Shown: piece by piece, positions 22,193 to 31,921 of the stretch
Layout: every line of letters begins with the position of its first letter
How positions within the stretch are numbered: position 1 is the first letter of the stretch
Source: Batrachochytrium dendrobatidis JAM81
Taxonomy: Eukaryota; Chytridiomycota; Chytridiomycetes; Rhizophydiales
DNA length: 64,000 nt
Assembly: GCF_000203795.2 (NCBI RefSeq)
Contig: NW_006281106.1
Location: 99,956-163,955 of the forward strand
Reading direction: 5' to 3'
The notes under the pieces: model-generated
What the model was told of the DNA's origin: nothing
The model's input: the letters and a program-made list of their open reading frames with translations, nothing else
Database searches by the model: none
Position numbers and translations under genes: made by a program

Positions 22193-24983
22193 ATGAATAG
22201 GTATCGTTACTGTGTGTCATCATAGAATAACTATTCAAATAACAGAATTGTATCGCTTAATTAGTCAAGTCGATTCGCATGTTCCTTCATTCCAGCAACT
22301 TGCAGATCTGGAAAACACTATCATCTATGTCAATAGAGAACTCATTGGTCTTGGATTATCAGACTCTCTTTGTTTCAATGTTACTGCAGAATCTCATGAC
22401 AGAGTAAAAACTATTGTTGCTTGCATATTCAGTCTTCTTCAGCAACGACAAAGAGATTCGTCGTTTCGAACCGATATGCAAGAAAGACTGCATTACTTGA
22501 TGACAGACAACGATGCTCTCTCTGCTTCAATCGTATGTTGATTTCAAGCCTGGATTGTCTTGCAAAATATGTTGAATTCATTCTGATATTCTATGATTTT
22601 ATATGATTTTATATTCTTCAAATCTGTCCGGATTTTGTCATTTCACGCTCGATTTAATACAAATCCATTCTTCAATAGAATCGTTTCAAAGCAACCGAAG
22701 AATCTCTTAAACGGCAAATCGCAAGCTTCAAAAACAAATTATCGTAAATTGTTATATTCTTCACATCTTGTAGTATTAAACTCTGTCTTGTCCAAAACCT
22801 GTATCATTACAATGTACTGATGAATACTATTGTTATAGATCCGCTACCAAAACAACAGACTCGACTATTGCCAAACTTGCTGCTGTAAAAGAAGAACTTA
22901 AAACTGCTTTAACTGCCCAACAATATTCAAAGGCTCAATATGCTGTAAGGTTCCATTCTACTGTTTGTTGTTGATACATCAACGTGTTCATCTAATTTGC
23001 TTGATATGAATGTGTATATTGCGGTCATGCACGTTTAGCATGAATTGAAGCGGAAAACACTCGAGTTTGGACGATTGCAACAGCGACTTCAAAAGATTGT
23101 TGCTGAAAAGTCTTTGGCAAAAGCTGGAATCACTCTTGCAAATCCAATCAAATCTGCATCAAGTATGGGTGACGGTTCTCAGAGTCTTAAACAAGATCAT
23201 GTAAGCTTTTAAAATGCAATGGTACATGGTTTCTAATACTCACATCATTTATAGAGTGAAGAAATGTACTCGATTGTAATCAAAAACTACGAAGATAGAG
23301 AAAAACACATCATGGCTGAAAACGACAGTTTGCGTCAAACGCTTTTTCAAGTGTTCAACGAAATGAAGGGTTATATTGAACAGCATCAAGATCAGTTTTT
23401 ATCTGGACAGGTAAATTGTCATACATTTGAATTTGCATATAGTTGAACTCGGAATTCAGATACATGAAACGTATTGATTTAAACCTGAATATAGATTCAA
23501 CAACTGCGACCAGAAATTATGTTGGCTCATTCTCCAAATACACTAAAGCATCCATTACAAGAAGCTATCGAGCAAGGCTTGAATGTATTAGGATCTATTC
23601 AAACAGGTGTATCAACTGAACTTGTTACGGAAATGAAATCTCAGGTTGACTGTTTAACCAAACAAAATAGTAAGAGCAAACAACCAACACTATTTGGTCA
23701 TTGTATTGGTAATAATATGTATGAATGATATGCATGGAATATTAGATGAACAGACTCAAGTGATTCAGGAACAGACACGCTTGCTTGAAATGGCTTTAAA
23801 CCAAGACTTTTCTGCTTCGCCACCAGATGAAAACGATTCCTTGTAAGCTGTGTTTGTTATCGTGGTTTCTAAATGTTTGAATTTTCAATGCTCTGTATAA
23901 ATACCAACTCAATCTTTAACACGCATGATAATAATAGTGCTACTGGAATGGAAGATTCTGAACATCAACGTACTGAACTTCAGGAACAATGGAGCCAACT
24001 GGAAAATGAACGTCGTAAATTCACAGATGCTGCAATCAGAATGGGTTTGGAACGTGCTGCACTTCAGGTATATCTCGATATGATCATGTTTGAGTTGAAA
24101 TCTACAAGACATTGACGTTTATATGATTAGCATGAACGAGAAAAGTTTGAAGAGGAAAAGCGATCGCATCAAACTATGCAATTTTTGGGTACTTTACCAC
24201 CAACTCCAGCGTAAGTCACTCTGGTGCGGTTTTTTTAAATCTAAATGTTTACAGTATATTGCTTTATATGGGTTTAGATGGCTCAAAACGTCAGTTGCAG
24301 CAGCTGCAGAAGCATCTGAACATCATCGTGATTCAAAAGGCACAGATTTGATGGATCAATTTCGACGTGTTGACATCAATCGCTTTGAAGATGATACAGT
24401 CAAGCCTACATTGACAGATACAGTTTCAGACAAACAGCCCAGCATTTATCTAGAAGGTGCATCCAAGGATGATTTTCTAGTTGAATCGGATACATTGATG
24501 TCGACACATACAACTGCACGTACAACACACATGGGCACTCCAACGACATACATGGACGCTCTTTCAAAAAGTCATATATTGGGATCTACAACTGGATCTG
24601 CAAAGAAACTCTTGTCACATGGTCGATTTAACAATGTGGTGGATGACAATGAGGGGAATACTGTATCCAAACACACGCACACATCAAAACAAACGAGTCC
24701 TGTGGTGCGTCGTTCTGGTATATCTTCAGGACCTGCACTTTCCAATGTATCGCCAGCTTCACGTCGGTCTACAAACACTACACCAATGGTCAAATCGGCG
24801 TTTAGAAACAAGACAGTTGTGAGTGGAAACTCTTTGGGATCATTCCAGTCCGCAAATGCTTCAAGTACAGGTCGATCAGTGCGTATTTCAGTAACGAATG
24901 ATCATACCAATGATGAAACTTCCAAACATAAAAACGAATCTACTCCATTCAAACCCACGCTTGCCATGTCTACTCCAAGCTAA
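22193..24983 (+). CDS. Msd1/SSX2IP (ADIP) family coiled-coil protein, 5' end uncertain
   Basis: About ten exons: to 22532; 22679-22743; 22839-22944; 23039-23199; 23255-23410; 23495-23669; 23746-23843; 23938-24067; 24131-24210; 24278-24983. All internal phases join. Msd1/SSX2IP proteins anchor microtubule minus ends at the spindle pole body or centrosome/basal body. Hallmarks: IIYVNRELIGLGL in exon 1, HELKRKTLEFGRLQQRLQKI, and ERRKFTDAAIRMGLERAALQ followed by HEREKFEEEKRSHQTM. The C-terminus is Ser/Thr-rich and disordered. The true start is unclear: the only nearby ATG (22193) joins the first exon in phase only through an implausibly short 25-base intron, so an upstream exon is likely. Confidence 0.8.
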
Positions 24984-25138
24984 AGCAATACACATGTTTG
25001 GATGATTCAGCCCAATTATAAATGTGTTGATGGGTTTACAATATATTGAATTTGAAAATTAATGGCTTTACAAAGACGATTTCAAAACTATTTATTGTGT
25101 TCATGTTTAGAAATCGGCTATACAGGTTGTTTTCCTTT

Positions 25139-26356
25139 TTATTTCTTGTTAGATTTGGGCTGGGCTAGATTTTCTGGCTCGTCTAAAGATTCGATATGCT
25201 TGAGAGGTTCAGGTTCAACAGTGGAAGACGACGGAGATGCCTTTGAATCTGTTTCTTCATCTGTCGACTCATCCCTAGATTCAAAACATATGGATCTTAG
25301 TAACTGGGATATGAAATACAAATGTATAAAGCAGCATACCACATTGCCAGTCGTTTCTTTGGAGCAGGAGCAGCCCTTGTGTTTACAGTTGATCGCGAAC
25401 GTTTTAATCCTACATATAATGAATAAAGATGAACACCGCATCCATGCCATGTTATATAAATCACCAAAACATACACATGCGTGTTACCTTGTTCAACAGC
25501 ATTGTTGACCAAATCCATAGTATCGTCATGATCATTCTCAAATTCTGGGTCGTCAAATCGAATCTTTCTCTGCACTGGTTCCTTGAGTCCTTTTTCAATC
25601 TTTTGAGCAATCTTTTCATTTTTTAGTCTCTGTCGCTCAGGTTCTTTTTCAATGTATGCAGCCAATCTAATCCAATACACAAAAATAGATTAAACATGTG
25701 TGATGATTGGAATTGGTCGTAGTCACGTAAAATGGGCGACTAAACAAAAATGTCGATGAATAGTAAACCAGTATCATGACATGTGGTCCATTTACTGAAT
25801 AGTGTGTCGACTGATCCTTGTACTCATTTTGTATAAAACATGATGTGATGAACATGGAAACAACAGCCGCATTTTCAAGTGTTCTAAACCATTGCATGAC
25901 GTTTTAAAACAGAAACACTTACGCTTTAGCATCGTTGACAGTTTTGACTCTGCGACCTGACAAATCTCTACACGAATCGGTGCTGGTAGGTTTTTTAGAA
26001 GCCATGCGACCACCTTGAGCACGAAGCATGCTTCCAAATCCACCTTTACCTCCACACATGATAGGAACTACTGCCAATACCAATGGAAACCTACGAGTTT
26101 CTTCAGTTGAACAAGAGTGAATATCCGATAATGGCACATCCGGTTGAATATAACAGCCAGACTCTTTGCATAAAGAAAAGGAAGTTATAGAAGATGTAGG
26201 CAAGTCCAAACGATGTATCAGTTGTAATTTGATGTCGGAAATGGTAGCCAAGACATGGTCAGGAAAGAAACATTGTGTCTTGAAGGAACTGAATGGTTTG
26301 ATAATAACTTGAATAGGATTGTGAGTATCAGTAGCTGATGCAAGAGTAGAATTCAT
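25139..26356 (-). CDS. SDE2: Sde2 splicing and genome-stability factor
   Basis: Exons 26356-25923, 25666-25488, 25409-25340 and 25274-25139 give 272 aa. In fission yeast Sde2 is made as a ubiquitin-fold precursor that is cut after a GG pair; the released Lys-started part joins the spliceosome and promotes excision of selected introns. Here the N-terminal 100 residues are ubiquitin-like in length. They are followed by the diagnostic CGGKGGFGSMLRAQGG, with the cut expected between Gly103 and Lys104. TDSCRDLSGRRVKTVNDAK and an EPERQRLKNEKIAQKIE helix complete the Sde2 domain. The tail is acidic. Intron 1 contains a copy of the dispersed element. Confidence 0.92.
25714..25838 (+). repeat. dispersed GTATTCACGT element, copy 3 (inside Sde2 intron 1)
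   Basis: Starts GTCGTAGTCACGTAAAATGG and ends GACTGATCCTTGTACTCATT plus TTGTATAAAA, mirroring copy 1. Lies wholly within the first intron of the Sde2 gene. Confidence 0.55.
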
Positions 26357-26570
26357 TGTAATTGAAGTGACTGTAAAACGGAACAATTCAAAGTTTAAGA
26401 TTAAACCAATTTATTAAAATAATTCTAAAAACATTCAGTCATGATTGTCTCGGAATAAATAATTATTGAATAATTATTGAAATTCTAGCTTAACATATTT
26501 TAGAAACTATACATGCCAGTCAGGCAATATTCACTTGAAATGTAATATTGCTCAGTAAGATTGACACCAA

Positions 26571-26632
26571 ACATGACTGTTTATGTATTCCGACTTATTT
26601 AGTATTTCATTTTACGTGAATATGGCTGTAAA
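26571..26632 (-). repeat. dispersed GTATTCACGT element, copy 4
   Basis: Minus strand reads ACAGCCATATTCACGTAAAA, then TGAAATACTAAATAAGTC, and ends in a GGAATACATAAACAGTCAT block. Very close to the copy at 51701. Sits between Sde2 and the carboxypeptidase 3' end. Confidence 0.65.
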
Positions 26633-26671
26633 TAACTATCAACATAATCATATTCAGTATATGCACAAAAA

Positions 26672-28290
26672 TCACAACACTTGGTTGGAAATTTCTTTGA
26701 TAATCTGCAACGACATGGCAATTATTCCAGCAAACGTTTCTTGTCCAGATGGAATGATATACTTGGGAGGTAAGATAAACCCATAGTTTCCAGTATCTCT
26801 CAGTTCGACTGCATAAGAGAATGTCACGTTGGCACGAGCATAGATATGATCCACACTGCTTCCTGATGCTTGGTAGATTATGTCACAAATAGGACCCACT
26901 TGAAACGATGTGCCATGAACGGATTTTAAAGCACCAACTGCTGCTTTACCTACTCGCATCAGTTTGGCACTGTCAGGTGCTGGATGATTGCAAATATTAC
27001 CAAAAGGATACATCCATAGCTGCGAAAATGCATGAAAATCTATTTGATTCAAGTGTTATTATAAAGAAATGCATGGAAATCTATTTGATTCAAGTGTTAT
27101 TACCAATGTAGGAAATCACATTGGGTGCACGCGATTGAACATAGGCAGCCATTTGACGAGGTTCAGGCTCAGAGAATGGTTTAGGACCCATGTATGCTTC
27201 GCTGCAAGGATTGCTTGAAGATCCACCCGTTCCCCAAGCGTACTCCCAGTTGCGATTGGGATCAGTTCCTACACAAGCGAATCTGTTGGGTTGACGAGTC
27301 TTTCGCCACATTCGGTCTTTTTTATGAGTGTACACAAACCCATCACTAGTATATCGTGTCAAAACAATCAGACAACTGATAGTATTTGAAATGTTTGATT
27401 TTTGCATTCTAAACTTACATGTTTAAAACTGGAATAATAGAGTATATGAATGTATCCAGCATGGTCGTTACATCTGTATTTTTGTTGTATTGCTCCACCA
27501 ATTGTGTAGCCATAAATGTAACCACTGCTGGGGCAATCCATTCCCTTGCGTGCATTCCACCATGGAATACAATTTCTTTTGGCTCCGCGACTCGATTTAC
27601 ACTATGTTTGGCATGGATATGAACTCCGAGAATATCTCTTCCTTGATACGTTTTTCCAATCGAAAATGTTTCCACGAGGTCAGGGTATGTTTTTGCTAGG
27701 GCTCTATAGTACTCGTGCAGCTCATCAATAGTGTGATATTTGTTAAAGAAGGATGCAGACAAAAGTGAATCTGACATGTCTGAAGAAACAGTGTTTTCAG
27801 GTAAACCCAAAACCTGTTGTTGTTCATGCTGCACTCTTGTAAAGTCTGCAGTGAATTCATTCAATGTGGTGTCCATTGGAATAAACTCTTGTTTTTCTTG
27901 GTCAATAAGGTCTTGAACAGATGGTACTACCAGGGTATGACTAATACCGGAGTTGTCCAACAGAGTTTTGACTGCATCAATGGAGGTCGGAGGAACTCTC
28001 ATTAAAATCATTCCGCCCTGAGATTTGGTACTCCATACATCTATTACATTGGACTAAGTATTGAAGAGTAACTAGATACAGTTATTATCCATGATTCAAA
28101 ACATGGATGCGATAGTTGAATATTCACGTACCTCTTGTAGGTCAAAGATGATAGTGGAATGGGCAGGGGTGGTTGGCATCACTCTCCATAACTGATGGTT
28201 GTCAAAACGCAGATACTTTGCATTGACAGTGCTAAACACAGTAGCAGCAAACACTAAAAAATACTGAAATGTTGGCAATTGTAGCTTCAT
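26672..28290 (-). CDS. secreted M14 zinc carboxypeptidase
   Basis: Exons 28290-28132, 28053-27419, 27345-27104 and 27039-26672 give 467 aa. Secreted zymogen-type metallocarboxypeptidase (A/B subfamily), removing C-terminal residues from peptides. Signal peptide 1-24 and a propeptide-like region (to about residue 145) precede the catalytic domain. Zinc ligands are complete: GGMHAREW (His221, Glu224) and YIDFHAFSQLW (His348). The general base is in VELRDTGNYGF (Glu424), and DPNRNWEYAWG gives the Asn-Arg substrate site. All key residues are present, so it should be active. The last intron contains a 41-bp-period duplication of sequence including its own 3' splice site. Confidence 0.92.
27026..27102. 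repeat. tandem duplication spanning a splice acceptor
   Basis: Two 36-base copies (27026-27061 and 27067-27102) with one mismatch, period 41 bases. Each includes the CAAATAG acceptor of the last carboxypeptidase intron; the lower-coordinate copy is the one used. Confidence 0.85.
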
Positions 28291-28503
28291 TGAAGACGAT
28301 AGGTTTCGACAAGCTTAGTTTGAAGTTGGTTGATATTCAAAGTTTGTTTATCGCGCCTGAAGGAAACTCCACGCGACTGATTCAACGTGTTGAATTCCAC
28401 AAGATGCAGCCATGAGAATCACAGTCGGCAAAACCAACACGATTCAACCCTAGACAGTGTTTTAGCAAGTGCGGGTTACTAAAACAAAACAGACTTTTTA
28501 CTA

Positions 28504-28545
28504 CAGCCGTATTCACGTCAATGAAATACTAATAGTGTTGACGTA
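28504..28545 (+). repeat. dispersed GTATTCACGT element, copy 5
   Basis: Reads GCCGTATTCACGTCAATGAA then ATACTAATAG. Lies about 215 bases upstream of the carboxypeptidase ATG. Confidence 0.6.
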
Positions 28546-28902
28546 TGACAACCAACCTCGTGATACGATGGGTGTCGGTTTACCGGGAAATAGTTTTTTA
28601 AACTGACTAGTTTTCTAGTGATTAGCATGAAAACAGTTATTACATTCCTGATATATGCAACAATTGTTGTTAAACTAGAGCCCACAATATTTTAGAATAC
28701 AAGAGTTTGTAGACTTGAGAATAGCTGATTTAATATCCGAGTTTAATGCATGAATAGGGTTTCAAACTTGGTGATAGTGCAATGTATGGCTATGCTAAAT
28801 GAGGAAAAAAAAGAATCATTTTGGTTTAAAACCAGTGTTCATCATATAATGAACGGTGTATTTATTGAAGCAATCTCTAATAGGAAAGCATGACACATGT
28901 TT

Positions 28903-28964
28903 GACCATTGTTTATTCCAAAACAAAGAATAAATGCAAACGTTTAATTCTACGTGAAATACGGC
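28903..28964 (-). repeat. dispersed GTATTCACGT element, copy 6
   Basis: Minus strand starts GCCGTATTTCACGTAGAATT and ends TTTTGGAATAAACAATGGTC, the same start and end blocks as copy 7 at 31011. Confidence 0.65.
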
Positions 28965-29328
28965 AATAAAAAGTGGCGTTTCATGTGATGAATTAGCCGA
29001 CCATTCTACTGTCAGAAACTAAAATCAAATGGATTGCTAAACGACCCTCTAATTCAAGCAAGCTCAGTTTTAATGCAGCATCTTTAATACTTGCTGAGAA
29101 ATTCGATGTTTTCAAGATTGTGCAGCCAAAAGCATTTTACTTTTATTCGTCCTTTGTGTTCCTTCACATCCTCCCTTACACTTGAATCTGCATCACACTG
29201 TTTCTGCTGTGTTTGTCCCTGCTGTTATTCATATTTTAGATATACACTTATAGGCTTGACCGCATCGCCCTGATTCCTTTTTTCAGTCCCTGCCTGGATC
29301 CCCTAAGCTTTATTAAATATAAAGAAAG

Positions 29329-30861
29329 ATGTATCGAAATCGCATGCAGTCCGATAAACTGCAATTACAAGGATCAATGCAGCAACAGGATTCAAGTAGC
29401 AACTATCGTGGTGCAGGTCAGCCATCGCCTCATGACAAGAAAAACAATTATGGATTTCAGCAAATGGGCGATCCTATGCAGAACGATCCGTACGGCTTTC
29501 AACAGCAACATGGACAATACCAAGAGTCTAATCCACAGATGGTAGCACCAAACCACTATCAGACTGATCCTGCATACTCTAATGCTCTTATCGATCTTAC
29601 TCCTACTAATCATGACATCTTCAATCAGCCGCAGCAGCCCATGAATGCTGGGTATGGCTATTCAAACTATCCAACACCAACAGGCACTCCTTATAGCTCC
29701 AATGATGTTTGTCCTCCAGTCATGTATCAAGAGCCAGTTGCCTATGAAGCAGCTCCCATGCACTCGTATGTTGCGCCAGCAATGATGGCAGAGGCTGGTA
29801 CTTTCCATCACCCAGGCGACAGATTGGAGTCTGTCAAAAGCCTCTATGGTGACAACAGCTCTTACCAACAGTACATCAATACTGCATATGGAAAGGATAA
29901 TCTCTTGCCATCGCCTACATCGGCCAAACTGCACAGAACTGCCAGCAGGAAACTTGAACTGAACCCAAACATCCCCGAGGGTCAGCATAGCACAAGTAAA
30001 ATCAGTGCTTTCCTCCCTGCCATCTTTACTTCTCGAAATGCTGTATCCGGCACTAACAGAGACATAGTCTATCCTGAAGTGGGTGAGAAAAAACCTCCAC
30101 GATATTTGTTTTGTTTAAAGTCAAAACGAGCGCTATATATCTGTCTTGGATCGACGTTTATCGTTTTGCTTATTCTTGGAATAATTGGATATCTCTACTT
30201 TCCAAGAAATCCAAACCTACAACTGCTGGGCATTAAGCCGGTTCGTGGATCCGATCATATGAGTCTGGGCGAAGGTTCTGCTGGACTATCAGTCGAGGCT
30301 CAATTTCTCATGACTGTAGCAGTAACCAATATCAATCGGTACCCAATGGTTGTCACCAACATGGAAATGTCGGCCATGATTGTTCCAAATGCAACAGCAC
30401 TTGAAGGTGTCGCTTTTGCTATAGATGGCCCAGTACTCCATGTGCCTAGCGGTTTCTCCAAACAAGTCGGATCTGGCAAACGTAACATTACGACCCAGTT
30501 TGATCCTCATAACAATGTGACCTTTCCTGTCACGTTCGACTTTAAATACACAACTAATCCAGTTCTCTCCCAGGATTTGATTTTGGCCGATATTCTTCAA
30601 GCATGTGGATTCTTGAATCCACCAACTACTCGTCCCATCACTATCCGAACCAAAACCGTGTCTGTTGTTCAAGGATTTGACAAGCTTGGATATAATCCTT
30701 CGTTTGAGAGCGAGTTCAAGATCAATTGCCCGCCAGGTATTGGCAATTCGCTTGGTGCATTCAATTTTACATCTGGTGGAATCAATGCTGTCGTACCTGA
30801 TAGGTTCTTACCCAAAGCAGCACCTCCTCCTACTAAAATTGCTTCCAAGATTAAACCTTGA
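29329..30861 (+). CDS. LEA2-like single-pass membrane protein, paralogue 2
   Basis: Single exon, 510 aa. Disordered Gln/Pro/Tyr-rich cytosolic half with YVAPAMMAEA (shared with paralogue 1). A Cys-containing basic stretch follows (PRYLFCLKSKRALYICL), then one membrane helix ending in YLYFPR. The outer LEA2/WHy-like domain has VAVTNINRYPMVVTNMEMSA and ILQACGFLNPPTTRPITIRT, and the end block SEFKINCPPGIGNSLGAFNF matches the same block in paralogue 1. Sequons (NAT, NIT, NVT) fit an extracytoplasmic domain. Paralogue 3 lies just 1 kb downstream on the same strand. No intron where the other two have one after the membrane helix. Confidence 0.8.
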   Translation: MYRNRMQSDKLQLQGSMQQQDSSSNYRGAGQPSPHDKKNNYGFQQMGDPMQNDPYGFQQQHGQYQESNPQMVAPNHYQTDPAYSNALIDLTPTNHDIFNQPQQPMNAGYGYSNYPTPTGTPYSSNDVCPPVMYQEPVAYEAAPMHSYVAPAMMAEAGTFHHPGDRLESVKSLYGDNSSYQQYINTAYGKDNLLPSPTSAKLHRTASRKLELNPNIPEGQHSTSKISAFLPAIFTSRNAVSGTNRDIVYPEVGEKKPPRYLFCLKSKRALYICLGSTFIVLLILGIIGYLYFPRNPNLQLLGIKPVRGSDHMSLGEGSAGLSVEAQFLMTVAVTNINRYPMVVTNMEMSAMIVPNATALEGVAFAIDGPVLHVPSGFSKQVGSGKRNITTQFDPHNNVTFPVTFDFKYTTNPVLSQDLILADILQACGFLNPPTTRPITIRTKTVSVVQGFDKLGYNPSFESEFKINCPPGIGNSLGAFNFTSGGINAVVPDRFLPKAAPPPTKIASKIKP

Positions 30862-31921
30862 AGCACAGACTAGACATCCATTGGATCTAGAACTGAGTAC
30901 CTGCTGCATTTGTCTTAAAACTACGTTTAAATTTCAGACTTGACCTTTTTCTTTGGTCAGGATCAATGACCAAAGCCTTGTTGTGTAATATAACCTTTTC
31001 TTTCCTTCACTGCCGTATTCACGTAAAATGGAACACTTTTTCTGTATTTATTCTGCAGTGATTGCCACTATTTTGCTTTGGAATAAACAACGGTCAAGTA
31101 TTCGTTGTGCTTTCCTACTAATTGATTGCATTGCTTCTACAATAAACATTTTCAATTCTTTAATCTGAACTCATATGTCTGGTTTTAAACTTGATGGTTG
31201 CACTCGATGTTTCACTTTACACAACTGTGATTTGAATCAATTGTACAGTTGTGTGTTGTATCCAATGTGTTGGCAGTTGTTTGGCTAGTGTTGCTTTTCT
31301 GTTGCCATAATATCAAAAGCTGCGTAGTGATACCTGACTAGTGTCAATTTTTATGCAACAAGAATGGATTGTTAGTTTGAAATTCAAAGCAATTAGTGTT
31401 GCTTTGATTAGTCAAGTCTGTTGAGATTTGGCAGTAGAATTAGACCAACTCATTGCATAGTGTACAATTGGTGCTTTGTGGAAGCGTGCCTCTTGCTATG
31501 TTGTGGCACATTGATCTACCAGTTGAATTGAACAGACAGGATGAACAATTGAGTTGTTTTGAAAGTAAGCGCTGGCGATTTGTTGTAGCAACTGCTTGGA
31601 ATCACAATTTAGCATATTTTATTCAAGTCGACAATGGTATTCGATTTTGAAGCGCAAGTCATTGGACTGCTTATCCATGCAGCTTATTCACGACGCGTGA
31701 TTTGAATCCATGTGGTGCGCATAGATGTGCCTCCACGGTTGTCCAACAAACTCGGTAAAAAGCTGATACTTGTCACAATTTGTGCAGTATTTCGATTTAG
31801 GTTTGCCTTCCTGTGTATACATTGGCAGATTGAACTGTTCAACTCAAATTATATTCTATATTTATTCATCTTTGAATAAAAGAATCATTCATTAAAGAAT
31901 CAGCGTCAAACTTGGCTATAA
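30862..31921. other. intergenic between LEA2-like paralogues 2 and 3
   Basis: About 1.06 kb with one element copy (31011-31100) and no supported gene. Confidence 0.5.
31011..31100 (+). repeat. dispersed GTATTCACGT element, copy 7
   Basis: Starts GCCGTATTCACGTAAAATGG, continues AACACTTTTTCTGTATTTAT, and ends GGAATAAACAACGGTCAAG. The closest match to the consensus; about 150 bases after a gene's stop. Confidence 0.7.

Larger units (their letters stand above)
28291..29328. other. divergent intergenic region with two facing element copies
   Basis: About 1 kb between carboxypeptidase (-) and LEA2-like paralogue 2 (+). Holds element copies at 28504 and 28903, each oriented towards its nearer gene, and no gene of its own. 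Confidence 0.6.
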
